A stretch of 64,000 bases of DNA, from positions 19,708,801 to 19,772,800 of the forward strand of contig OU744453.1 of assembly GCA_916610825.1 (NCBI GenBank), in the 5' to 3' direction. The DNA is from Haliclystus octoradiatus. Lineage: Eukaryota > Cnidaria > Staurozoa > Stauromedusae > Haliclystidae. Below, in pieces: positions 42,674-56,000 of this stretch (positions are counted from its first letter, which is position 1; each line of letters opens with the position of its first letter). The notes beneath the pieces were generated by a model, which saw nothing but the letters and a program-made list of their open reading frames with translations, ran no database searches and was not told the origin of the DNA. The translations under genes and the position numbers were made by a program.

Positions 42674-45600
42674 ATGGAAGGCTATTCAGAAATGGGCCGA
42701 ACAGTCTCTTTTAATGGCGAGAAAGACTCAATTGAAGAGGATTTTTATCACGGTGTTACAGTTGCCCAAGCACATGTCAAGATTAGACTAGGTCCGTTTC
42801 ATGAGTTGTAAGATATATATAATCATACATCATTAGACTAAGCAGTATTTTGTAACATGCAAAGGTAATACCTTTCAATGTGTGAAGAAAGTAAACGCCG
42901 CCATTGTTTGCATAGACCTGAATAGAAATTGATCACAATAGTGGTATTTATTTATTCAGACTTTAGGTAAAAATCTATTTGCTAGTGACCTTTCCATAAT
43001 AATTAAATATCTTATTGTATTAAGCATCAAATGGTTGGTTAATGCCCAACAATAAAACTAACAATTTCTCTAGAATAATAATATTTGAAAATGCAAATCA
43101 ATTTGATTCAAAGTTTTCCTTTTCTGCTGACTAGGCTTTATCAGAAAAGTGTATGGCATCCTTGGAGCACAGTTACTATTGACAACATGTATGAGCGCTC
43201 TGTTCATGTCTTCGGAGCCAGTCAAGCAGTTTGTACAAGGAAGGTATGACTTTATGAGTTGAGTGCCAAACTAGAAAATATGTTTTATACGCAGGTAAAG
43301 GCTCAATTGACACAGAATTTGCGAGACAATTCCTTCTAGATGTTCAGATCAAATCGGTATTGAGAGTTGATTGGGTCGTTTGCCTACAAATTATCAGATT
43401 CGAAGCCTAGTTTGTGTTGGAGCACAGACTGTTACTAGCAGGGTCAGAGAAAGGTAGAAGTCCTAGATTCAGGAAGGTTATGGCAAATTCAGAAGAAATT
43501 TCATGTTTTTAATGATTTATTGGTCAAACATCAACAAAAAATTCAGAAATAAATGTTGAAATACCTCAGATAGGATTCCAAAAGGCTGAATCTTTTGTCA
43601 GATCCTGGTTACTAGGCTATGTGGGGGGGGGGGGGTTGTGTATTAGCTACATTTAACAAATTATAATTCTAGTTATATTTTGTTATAATTATAATTGAGA
43701 TTTGATGATATTTAACTGAATGCAAATGTCCTTCAAAGTTGATTTATTCTGTTTTTCACAAAGTTAGTTTTAATATATAATTGATGCATGTTTTATTTTA
43801 GTCCGCAATTGGTATTTGTTGGTATGCTTGCGTCTATTGGATTACTAATTGCTCTTGCCGTGAAACGTAAAGAAATGCCTATGAACATGTATCTGCTTGC
43901 TGCCTTTGTAAGTTTTTGGTTATATATACTGTATGTAGATTTATTGGTGGCTTGATGCTGGTAGGATTGCAATATAGAAATCAAGTCAAAGATAAGGCGC
44001 GATTGTTTACGTTATTCAGCGTTTCGGGTAATATTATTCATCAGACGGTTTTATTCAGTTGGTATTTTCTGAGTATCGCAACAAATTTTAATTAAATGAA
44101 CTTCAAGATACAGAATATTAATGCATAGCCTAGTCTTTGTGAAATTATTACAAAAGTTTATTATTAATTGCTACATGATTACTTACATTTAATGGTCTCA
44201 GAAAAACATTAATATAGATTCTCATCATTTTCTATAAGTATAAAATTTAAACAGTTTTTAAATCGGCATAATTTGTTATTGTTCACAGATTTTTTGATAT
44301 ATATTAAATTATTTATCAAGCTTACTGATGCATTTCTATATATAGCTCTTTGCGCATTGCTCTATTTCTTGAGTCAATAACTATGATGTCATTATTTTTT
44401 ATTTATATTATCTCACACTCTTAACACTTAATCTAAACAATAATATTTACTTCAAAGTATCTAATTACTCAATCAATCCCCTTTAGTGCATCCACTAAAG
44501 AATTCGCAGTACAATAAATAGGAGATACATTTCAATTCCTGTTAAATGGTAACCTTTTGGTAGTAATCTTAGAAAGTTCTTATAAAATCGCTTTGTCTAT
44601 TTTTTAGACGATGTGTGAAGCATACACGGTTGGGACAGTTGGTAAGATCGATCTTTGATAAATTCATATTTTTATTTAATTGGAAGATATATTCTCAAGT
44701 TGACTTTTTCATTTTCTTTATTATATTCCAGTGACCTTTTACGACAAGGCTATTGTTTTACAAGCATTTGGACTGACGTTAACTACCGTCATATCATTGA
44801 CTGTTTATACATTTCAAAGCAAACGGGATTTCAGCTCTTGGGGAGCAGGGTAAGTGGGTATTAATTATATCAAGAATGAACACTAAAAGCATTTCTATGT
44901 AAGCTATTATACTGAAACATGTGTTTAGCAACCGGTTATAATGTTAGAGGATATTGGCCACTAAATGAAGGTGACCTTTCTATAGAGGTTATATCCAATA
45001 GAAATAAAAATATGTAACATTATAAAGTGTCAATTATAGACAGGTGGCTGCTCTATAGGATAGCCTTTTAAAGACAAGTTTCTCTTTAGGTTATATACTT
45101 TTTAAAATTTCTAGCTACCTTTAAACCAGATAAATACCATTTAACAAATAGTGTATAAGCAAATTAGCGAATATGCAACAAGTTACTGTTCCAAATTAAC
45201 ATCAAAAGAGCGTCATAATTCAAATGTGGAAACAAAAGGAAGAGAATTATAAATTATTTTTAGCCAAATATTTCATTCACTGGTTGCGTATGTGTGACAT
45301 TTCTTAATAAATATTTTTACAAATTATCTTTTTTATTTCATTTTTAAACAGTTTGTTTTCTGTATTATGGATTCTCATTTTGGCTGGTTTTCTGAAGGTA
45401 TGGATTATTTATATTGTAGGCCTACTCTTGATGACCTTTAGAGGTAGATTCCAATAAACATGAATAACTGGATAATTATTGCATGATCAGATTAAAAATT
45501 ACACCGGATTGATTATTGGAATACATTAGCATAACTCCGACAAATACACAGATAGAATCACCTTAAAAAGACGTTAATTCAATAATTCGTACTTGATCAA

Positions 45601-46330
45601 TTTTTACCCCATGTTCCTTGCAGAGTGGAGTTTGATTGGCATACCAGATTATTTTGGTACATATAGTGTAATTCGAAAGCCTAACCAATACAAAATCATT
45701 ACGCTTGGATGGCTATCTGGTGTAGTGGAATCCAAGTCTTATTTACACCCATATTGGAGATGAAGTAGAATACAGGCAAGAGAAATGTCCTCCAATCAGG
45801 GAAATTCCTCCTTTCTTTTGCCTCCAAATCACCAATGCTGATTATTTGCGTTTTAAATTTAATTTTCAACAGTTTTCCTTCCTTAATTCTTGCGATTCTT
45901 GAATATAACTTTAGTGCAAACATGTGTTACTCCATTATCTAGACTATTTTGCAGAAAGAAATAGGAAAAGTCGGAAACACAGCTTAATTGCCATATATCA
46001 AAATATTTAATTGATGAGGCTTGTCTGACACGTGTTTCGTTCCTGCCAAGGAACTCATCAGAGACCTTTTTGATGTCGAAATATTTGTTTTTAAAATAAA
46101 TTTTGTTGTTCTTCTGTTTTTAGATGTTTATCAGCAGTGATGCATTTGAGTTTGGAGTTGCCGTTTTTGGAGCTGTCCTCTTCTCTGGTTTTATTGTCTA
46201 CGATACCCACATGTTGATGCATAAGTTATCACCTGAAGAATACATCCTTGCGGCGATTAACCTCTACTTGGATATTGTTAATCTCTTTCTTGAGATCCTT
46301 CGTATTTTGAACTCATCTCGTCATAATTAA
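42674..46330 (+). CDS. TMBIM4: Transmembrane BAX inhibitor motif protein 4 (Golgi anti-apoptotic protein), 7 coding exons
   Basis: Exons 42674-42791, 43135-43243, 43802-43907, 44608-44641, 44732-44849, 45352-45397 and 46124-46330; 738 nt, 245 residues (human 238). Phases match throughout. Diagnostic blocks are [21 protein letters not shown] near the N-terminus, [35 protein letters not shown], and the highly conserved C-terminal [19 protein letters not shown] and [14 protein letters not shown]. Seven hydrophobic segments are expected and visible. The family sits in Golgi/ER membranes and moderates calcium release and apoptosis. An AATAAA signal is at 46343-46348, only 13 nt past the stop. Intron 6 (45398-46123) holds a hammerhead ribozyme motif on the minus strand. 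Confidence 0.96.
43438..43615. repeat. MITE family E copy
   Basis: cagggtcagagaaagg at the left and gaatcttttgtcagatcctg at the right match the ends of 28398-28575 in the same order. In TMBIM4 intron 2. Confidence 0.65.
44912..45090. repeat. MITE family A, diverged copy
   Basis: gaaacatgtgtttagcaacc at the left, then ggtgacctttctatagagg and caattatagacaggtggc, ending gacaagtttctctttagg. Confidence 0.6.
45660..46070 (-). repeat. Probable retroelement end with hammerhead ribozyme, in TMBIM4 intron 6
   Basis: On the minus strand the ribozyme (46065-46023) is followed by a 74-codon frame (45699-45923) with no recognised domain. The combination of a hammerhead followed by a short frame suggests the end of a Penelope-like or retrozyme-like element, but the boundaries are not defined. 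Confidence 0.4.
46023..46065 (-). ncRNA. Hammerhead ribozyme candidate
   Basis: On the minus strand: stem I GTCT (46065-46062) pairs with AGAC (46026-46023). The core CTGATGA is 46061-46055. Stem II is GTTCC/GGAAC with loop TTGGCA (46054-46039). The core GAAA is 46038-46035. Stem III is ACAC/GTGT without a loop (46035-46028). The cleavage triplet is GTC, with cleavage after 46027. All conserved positions of the core are present. A loopless stem III implies activity as a tandem dimer, as known for retrozymes and Penelope-like elements. Confidence 0.8.
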
Positions 46331-47086
46331 TTATGAATTTAAAATAAATCTGTTTAATCAACTTGTTTGGATACAGCGATAAGATACTTCATTTGGCAGA
46401 TGTAATAATGTTATGCAATATATCTTATTACAAAGGCGCATAGGAGTACAACTACTGCACATTATCATTTCCTGTATTTATGTGTGCACTTTAACTGGAA
46501 TGAATATAATAACATATTTCAAGTTTCATGGTGTGATCTCTTCTCTTTGTACGCTATCATCATTGATCATCATTTATTCTGAATTAGCTGATAACTTTAT
46601 TAAAACTTTTTTCTTTTTTGCAGGCAGGACTGACTAATTCACTAAACTGTGAGATACACATTATAGAATTAAAAACACAATTTTACGTAAAGTACAGTTT
46701 TACAAGATATGTGCCAAGATATGTTATTTTTTGATAGAAGTCCTTTTTAAACAATTTTGGATAAGGACTAATTTGGACATAACGATGTAAATCATTGGTA
46801 ATTTTGACTTGAACTTAATTAAAATGAACTTAACTATATTGCTATCTTTGATAAACTATCTCCCTCTATTAGACAAAACATCACTGTAGATCAGTTGTAG
46901 ATCACTGGGTCGAATACACGGTAATCTAATTGTTATTTTTAATTTGTTTGCCTACCAAACCTCATTTGAGAGGAATATCGTTTTAGTAAGAGGCTAAATA
47001 AAAATGACGCAAATCTAATATGGCGCGCAATTGAAATGCGTCGTTTATTTCCAACTAATTTGTACTTTCAATAAAAAATCGACGAG
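46331..47086. other. Intergenic gap TMBIM4 to WDR61
   Basis: Carries TMBIM4 3' UTR, a partial MITE family B copy (about 46695-46825: acagttttac, ttggataaggac, ttttgacttgaacttaatt) and the WDR61 5' region. No additional exon seen. Confidence 0.6.
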
Positions 47087-50000
47087 ATGGTAAGTTATAT
47101 GTTGAATATTTTGATATGTACAATTTAATTTTTATAATAATAACAACATTATCAATTTATTCTGTTTCCATTATTAGTACTCTCTCTGTCATAAGCGTGA
47201 AGATGGTAAGTTAAATTTGAAAAGTTTAGACTTTTAGTTTGTTCTGTTGAAACTTCTTTAATAATATAAAATGTAAAGTAATGTAGACGGTGTCGCCTTA
47301 CTGAAGGCACCCATACCACTCCTCTATCTCTAGATGAGTAGATTTTTCCGCCGAGAGCAATGATTTTGAAATTTTTAAACGCTCTTTATTGAACTCATAC
47401 TCAGCCAGCCACGACTGTCGCGACACAATTCAACAGATTTCATGGCAGATGGGTCTCGATTGTCAATGCGCAACGATGCGCCGCAGCTACTCACAATGCA
47501 ATTCCCTCTCGACCATTCCATCCGCCATCTTCAGATGGTACTCAGTTGATGTTTCAGATAAAGTCAAGGCTGAGTTGACCTTAGGGGAATTTGAACCACG
47601 GTCAATCAGATATGACCCGATCTGAAGTTCGGTTGCTCTGCCATCTGAGCTAATCCTCCTTATCCTTTATAATTTATATTAATAATATTATTGTTCGACG
47701 GCGTAGGCCTACCTACCTACTACATGTAGAATGTAACTGCTTGAGTCTCAAGCACTTGTCAAACAAGTGACTTTGCTCAAACGACTCATCCATTGACCAT
47801 TGACATCCAACTTCAACTTACTTAGTTTCCAGTCTGCAAATAATGGCAATCTTGACGAGATTTCGGGGGCCGCAGCGCCGAAAAAGTTAGGGCGGGGGCG
47901 GCAACTGATAAGATTTAACTTCAGGGGCAGAAAAAACTATAATTTCAGCAGAAATTGTGAGGAAACTAGATGACAAAAAAATCCTTCACAGACCGGCTTC
48001 TAGGTTAGGGGAGAGCGGGGTGAATTGGAACAAATTTTCTTAAAAAAATTATTGCTCCAAAACGGCTCACGCAAAACTCACAATTTTGGTATCGATTTGT
48101 AGGAAATTGTCTGAAGTTTATAATGCAAAATACCTGAATATTGTCAAATTAAAGTTGAAACAATGTTTAAAGGAAGAATGACATTTTTTCAAAACCGCGA
48201 TTTTGCGAAAATGTGGGGTGAAACGGAATGATCGCAAATTTACCATTATTCCATCGAATTTGTTCAAATAAATTGAGTGTCATAGCTATTGAGCCTTTAA
48301 AAATTGATATCAACAATAATAAATTAGATAGATAAAGAAACTTACTTCCAAATATAAATTTATAAGATTATTATTTTCCATTCGAAAAAATGCGTCTCCG
48401 TAAAACACGATAACATTTTCCCGTACCAGTATAATTTTTCAAATTTCAGTTATAATTGAGAGAATATGAATAAGGTTAATCATTCAAATGGGTTTTAATT
48501 AGATTTAACCAATATAATATGAATAAAACAACATTTAAGTTCATGCAGTCCTTCGAAAAAGTCGCTTTCCTTCCGAAGGTGTCAAATTCAAAGAAACCGC
48601 TCATGCAAATGTTTTGTTTACATTATAATTCACATTGATTCACGAGGGAAATAATAAGTCAAAACAAGACAATACAAACTCATTAATTTTACATTGAAAA
48701 TAAAACAACAAAAAGGTCAATGGTTCATAGAAATAATACAAGGCTATGTACTATTGAAAAGAGGCAATTGAACCAATTTAATGGATTAATTTGAATGATT
48801 TCTTCTTGGTGTGAAATCAAAGGCGGAGCAACAACAAAGCAAAGCAGTGTGAAGCCAGACTGTGATTGAAATGTTTACCGCTGTGTTCCATTCAACCCCA
48901 TCGTGAATCTTGCAACATAAACACTATTTACTAGAAAGTTTGCTGGAAAAGACGAAAATAACAACTGCCTACGTCATAACACGGAAATTCTCTACACAAT
49001 GGTATGCAATAACACCTGATGCGTGAAGAAATAAAAATAAAATCAAACGCGATGTGAAAAGCGAATGACTTGCATCACGCGTACAAATTTTCAAAGGCTT
49101 ATAATATTTTATTTACTTTATGTATCGAAATGAAACTTTACACAATGTTTAGACCATATAAGAACAATGTTCTGCTGCAATTTTGTAATTTTTGAGTCTC
49201 TAGAAGTTGTGTATTCCGATTCACCCCCGTTCCATTTCACCCCGCTCTCCCCTACTAACTGACTACTAAGCGAACAATAAACATATCCCAGGGAGCAGGG
49301 ACTGAGACTGCAGAGTTTGTAATTTGTGCAAATAATTTATTTTCCAAATCATAATTTTGTGTGCCTGGAAGCACTGTTTTTGTTACTTTTATCCTGTTTT
49401 GTGGCTGGATTTAGTTGAAAATATATAGAAAATTAGACCTTGGCTTTCAGATAATTTGAAAATATAGGGAGATTTTTGAAATTCCGTAATTTGGGGATAA
49501 AATATAGAGGTGAAGAGGTAACCCAATTCTAGGTGGCCTACGGGCATGCATTTCGTCATGGATTCAAAATGACTTGAACTGAAAATTTTCTACAGCATTT
49601 TGGATAATGTTGGCACTTGCGCATGTAGCTAAAACATAAAAGCAATTTAGAAACAACACCCAGAATAATCCGACAGAGTATACAGTATATTAATTAGTTA
49701 GATTAAAAAGAGCCCAGATCAATGTTGAAAAAATATTCTGTGGCTAACTCTTACTTCTCTGAAACTTTCAAGATCGCTAATTAACTGTTACTCAAATGTT
49801 AAAAACGCTGGCTACTAGAGTAGGTGGGATGATCAAAAGCTTTGATGTATCAAACGCAGAATAAAATAATCGAAACAAAGATATGTTGATCCTTTCTGTC
49901 GTATATCTATTCCAAACAGTCGATCCAAGCTATGGTGCTATGAATTCTTTTACAAACTATTTATGATTTATTTCAAATCAATCGACGCAATCATATCTAC

Positions 50001-53000
50001 TTTCTACATGCGCATGGGCAAAGAATGCACAAGAAAATTATCTTTTGAGCACGAATCTTTCCAGCCGGAACATTATCCATCGCATAAAATTTAATTAATT
50101 ATTGACGAAGAATAATTTATTTTTATAAAAGGTGATACAAAATCCATAGCCGATAATTGTTACTCATTGTGCTGGCTCTGCTGCACAACCATGTAGACAA
50201 TCAGATGGAATTAAACAAGGAGGTGACCAAATTGCATGGCCATAAAGATGCAATTTATTATAACTTTGAGACAATTAATGTTCTAGCTCATGAAGATAGT
50301 ATTTGGGCTGTTGCTTGGAAACAAAACGAGAAAGATGGAACAGAGAATATTGTCACTGGCGCCATAGATGATCTTGTCAAGTGCTGGAAATGGTAAATAA
50401 TTATTGAATTATAAATAAATGTTTGTAGAACTTTCGATGTTGATTGATCATCTGCAAACAAATGCAAATTTTCTTTGTTTTATAACTGAAATTATTCGAT
50501 CAATCTGATTGGTTCAGAGTTATGACTCCAAATCACTGTATCAACACAGAACAATTACTAGATTCGAAATCTCAATTGATCTTGCAATTCGACATTGATA
50601 TCACCAATGAGAAATTCCAATCTGATCGGGAATTTTCAAAAACTTAACTCATGAATAAGATAAGATGTTCATGGAAAGCAATTTGCACACATTTCCCCAT
50701 CATAAGCTAATTGATATTTGGCGCACCCAAGTCACTCCAGGAGAAAAGTCAAAGGCAAAAATTACTCGCTGCAGCAGCTCGTGATTTTTTATGCCTCTTT
50801 GTTTTCGCCTTAAGTGCCCTCTTGTGCGTCAATAGCCCATAGAAAATGATGCGCCAATTGCTTAATGTTGCAAGTGATTATATCTAGTACAATACTATTA
50901 TTTTAGTTATTCACTATCACATTATTAATGAATAGAAAATGTATATTATAATTTCTACCAATAATAAAGTATTATTTTTATGTGGCTGCTGATGTTTTTA
51001 TTGCGAGATTATATATGAGCGATTGTGTTGTCACGAAATTACAAAACATAAAAATGAGAAACTTTCTCAACTATTCTGACATATCAAGATTCTTGATTTC
51101 CCTCTTTCTTGTATCACTTTTCCAGAGAAAAAACTTATGAAATATTCTGACTTTTCTGAGTATTTTTCTGCTACCCTTTTAATACACAGTTTTTGAGTTT
51201 ATGAACAGTTACAAAAACAACTCATCTGAGGCTACAAAAATTTCATGAACTTCATGAACAGTCAATGAATGGTTCTTTAATGGAGACTCATACGATACAA
51301 TAATGTTGTTACAATGGGGTTTGCCATTCAACTTTCATGAACTGTATGATTTGTGGATCACAGAGGAACAACTATTGGCGACAGATAATATGATTTAGTT
51401 TTGTCTTACTCTATTTACATCAATTAATAATCATTATTTATTTTAGGCAAGACAGCCAACTCACAGAACAGAATTGTTTTGAAGGTCATCAACTTGGCGT
51501 TGTCTCTGTTGATATTGATCACACTGGGGCTAGTATCCTTCCAACTGTATAATGCAACTGTATATATAATATATTAACCAACAAATTTTATGGTATAAAA
51601 CTACTCAATCCTTGATGGTGATTTGTCAATGATTGTGTAAAGATAATGCAATACGGTCATGCTTTCAAAATCAAATACAGTCAAACATGTTATAGCGGTC
51701 ACCTCTGTACATCGACCACCTGTCTATAGCAGTCACTCTTGCATTGTCTAAATTAGTATTTTCAATTTAAAGTGCACATGACACCAAAAAATTTTATTCC
51801 GGAATCAAGTAGCCCATGCAAAATAAATAGGGATGGCGGCAATAATTTTTCGATTTGGACTCTTATAAGTGGGAGATATTTAATTTTGAAAGTACCATAT
51901 TTCAGAAATTGTGCTCCTTCGAAAGTCGGAACTCATGCCGGAATGACAAGAAAGCCCACTATGGAAAAATAACCAAGTCTAGACTTCAAAAAATCGTAAC
52001 TTTTTTCTCGCGCAAAAGAAATTGTCCACTTTCCAGAACAGATATGCCCATATCTGCGGGACACCTTGTTGGCCATATATGACTGAATTTGAACGTAAAA
52101 TGTAGAGTTTATAAAGGTTTTATTAGACTTCGATAAAGTTTTTCTGTCAAAAAGGTGTTAAAACACTGGATTAACGCATGTTACGCATCAAGGTGTTGAC
52201 TACTAAAACAGTGGCAAAACGCTTTGTATTCACTTCGCCGCGGATGATGGCTATAAAATTGAAAAAAATTCATTGCGCTATTTTGGTCGATCTCCCGCAG
52301 CTTAACGTCAGTGCTTCACTGATTTGTTAGCTTCAATCTCAATGATTGGCTATTAAAAACCATTGCATGACCCCCTGTTTGCCTTGCAGCAGACGCGTTT
52401 CTTCAACAAAAACACAATTACTGAAAGATGAAATCGACACACGCAATGTGTTTAATATCATACCTTAATCTAGTTTTATATTCGACGGACAACGGTTGTT
52501 GTCGACTTCTTCACAAAGCTATCCTGTCTAAGAATTATATTTAATCAATGAATTTAATATGCTGGAGATGTTTTTATCTGATATATAAAATACAATATTA
52601 TATCACAAAAGACTTTAATATATCAATTGACGACACAGAGAGGTGTCTCATATTCGGGGAAAGATGGATATAATAATTCACTGAAACTAAAACATTTTGT
52701 ACAGTTTAGACACACATATGGACATTTTTACATTAATTTTGACTTTCAAATTCAACTTCATTGTTCAAGTAATTTACATTTTATGTTGACGAAGGCTAAA
52801 TGTTATTCGTGATGATCGTCATGATTTGATTCTGCTTGAACAACACTCGCATGCTGATATGCACTGGGCACACTCGAATTATTTCAGGGTCGAGGTAAAT
52901 ATAATACAGACATTGAAGGTGGTTCTACTCGCCATGTGTATCTGTAGCGATGATTCACTCACTGAAGTGCTCGAAACGAAAAACAATGCAATATCATATG

Positions 53001-56000
53001 ATTTGTTACTGTACTGTATAATTTCACGAATAACATCTAGTCTTCGTCAACAAAAAATGTAAATTAGTTGAACAATGAAGTTGATTTGAAAGCCAAAATT
53101 AATGTAAAACTCAAAACTGTCCATATGTGTGTCTAAACTGTACAAAATGTTTTAGTTTCAGTGAATTATTATATCCATCTTTCCCCGAATATGAGACACC
53201 TCTCTGTGTCGTCAATATATTACGTCTTTTGTGATATAATATTGTATTTTATATATCAGATAAAAACATCTCCAGCATATTAAATTCATTGATTAAATAT
53301 AATTCTTAGACAGGATAGCTTTGTGAAGAAGTCGACAACAACCGTTGTCCGTCGAATATAAAACTAGATTAAGGTATGATATTAAACACATTGCGTGTGT
53401 CGATTTCATCTTTCAGTAATTGTGTTTTTGTTGAAGAAACGCGTCTGCTGCAAGGCAAACAGGGGGTCATGCAATGGTTTTTAATAGCCAATCATTGAGA
53501 TTGAAGCTAACAAATCAGTGAAGCACTGACGTTAAGCTGCGGGAGATCGACCAAAATAGCGCAATGAATTTTTTTTTAATTTTATAGACGTTTAGATCAT
53601 CATCCGCGGCGAAGTGAATACAAAGCATTTTGCCGCTGTTTTAGTAGTCAACACCTTGATGCATAACATGCGTTAATCCAGTGTTTTAACACCTTTTTGA
53701 CAGAAAAACTTTATCGAAGTCTAATAAAACCTTTATAAACTCTACATTTTACGTTCAATTTCAGTCATATATGGCCAACAAGGTGTCCCGAAGATATGGG
53801 CATATCTGTTCTGGAAAGTGGGCAATTTCTTTTTCGCGGGAAAAAAGTTACGATTTTTTGAAGTCTAGACTTGGTTATTTTTCCATAGTGGGCTTTCTTG
53901 TCATTCCGGCATGAATTCCGACTTTCGAAGGAGCACGATTTCTGAAATATGGTACTTTCAAAATTAAATATCTCCGCTTATAAGAGTCCAAATCGAAAAA
54001 TTATTGCCGCCATTCCTATTTATTTTGCATGGGCTACTTGATTCCGGAATAAAATTTTTTGGTGTCATGTGCACTTTAATTAACCCTTTGTATAAAGGCC
54101 ACCTGCACATATTTCTTGTAGCTGGCTGTTATATACAGGTTTTACTGTAGGAAAATTCTGAAAAGAAGGACCTGGGATGATTAGGATGACAATTATAGAC
54201 AACCATTCATCGATAAGAACTAAAGCGCAGCATGAAAAATATTGTCAAAATTAATCTGGGTCAGCTTTTTATCAAATTTAATTTAATCAGGAAACAAACG
54301 ACTGTACACCTTTTCCAATTCAATTTCAGACAGATAGTTACTTTACTACTTTACAGCGATAAAGAATAGACCATTATCCTTGTAGGTTAAAAGGCTAAGC
54401 AATATTATAGGTCTATAAGATAACATAATTAGCACTTAATTGGAATTGTTACGCATTTTAGATATGATAGATATGTGATATGATTAACCTTAACATATTG
54501 TTTTCAAGCTGCTGCATCTAGTTCATTAGATAGTCATATTAATTTGTGGGATTTAGTGGGTGGAAATCAAATTAAAAGCATCAGACTTGGTCCAGGTAAG
54601 ATTGATACGATTTGTTATAGATAACAGGGCTGTCAAGAGGAGGGGTTAAGCAAAGTAGCAAAGTACGGTGCCTGTGAAAATTATTTCTGCATGTTTGATG
54701 CAAGTATGAGATTATAAGTAAGAAAAATTTATTGGAGCAAGAGAATGTTTTAAGGGACACATTTTCAAAAGTCCCCAGGATAATTTTTCCCCTTAGCCCC
54801 TCACCTAGCCCCAGAGCCTGAAATCTCTATTGTTGGCCCTGATAGATAATGAACATCAATGATTGTTTTATAGGTAACTCAGTGTCAAATTGTCCTTACT
54901 ATATTTGCTAAAAATGTAAGATACAGGAAGTTGGACAGACTAGTACCCTATGACGTGTATTATATCCTTTTATTAATTGTTTATGGACCGTTTATAATAT
55001 TTGGGCTTATAAATCTTGGGCTGTATGTAAGATGTTTACAAAACAATGCATGCGCTGTGCATCCTTTCCTCTAAAAAATCCACGAGTTCATGAACAGTTC
55101 ACAAACATTTTTGTGTGTGTTCATGAACAGTTCATGAATAATCACAAAGATTTCATGATCACTTCAGGAACCACTTCATGAACTGCTTCATGAATGTGAA
55201 ATTTCCTGAAAGTTCATGAACATTTTTCTGTGGGTGAATGAACTGGTTCATGAACAGTTTGTGAACACTCACAAAGATTTCATGAACACTCCAGGAACCA
55301 CTTCATTAACTGGTTCATGAATGGGAAATTACCTGAAAATTCATAAACATTTTTCTATGGGTTCATGAACAGTTCATGAACAGTCCAGAGTCCACAAAGA
55401 TTTCATAAGCTTTTCATGAACTGCTTCATGAATGTGAAATTTCCTGTAAGTTTATGAACAGTTCATGAACTTTTGGGCAATTTCACATTTATGAACTCAT
55501 GAACTTTTTTCACTTCAAGTGCTTCAATTTGACCTTTGCCTTTTGACTTTGGACCTTTGATCTCCAATCCCTATCGCAAGAACTCTATTGGTCAGGAAGG
55601 GCAGTCATCCATAAAATACAAACAGACTTTAAATCCTAACCAATTAACCAGCCACCCGAATGACAAATAGTTTCAAGCTTACATGGTTTGTGTTTTTGTA
55701 GTTGATGTCTGGACGTTATCCTTTTCTCCTGATGGTAAACATCTGGCAACAGGAAGCCATTCTGGCAAAGTAAACATTATAAATATTGAAAGCGGCGAAA
55801 AGGAGACTACCTTGGATACAAGAAGTAAATTTACTATGAGTATCGCTTATGTGAGTATTATCAATTATAAAATGTTTGTTTGTTTTAATTTTTATTGCAT
55901 AGAGTTGGGCAAGGCTCATTAAAATGAGGACTGCCGGTTGCAGACACATTTGAAATTATTATTGCAGATGCTTCTGATTTTGAAACTGTTATAATTTCTA

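Noticed and set aside
45699-45923. 74-codon minus-strand protein in TMBIM4 intron 6
   Set aside because: No domain recognised; it lies in a probable retroelement end and is reported only as part of that repeat.
50157-50286. N-terminal extension of the third WDR61 coding exon
   Set aside because: An acceptor at TTCTAG|CT gives a phase-correct join to the 28-nt exon and reproduces the family's HKREDAHEDSIW start.
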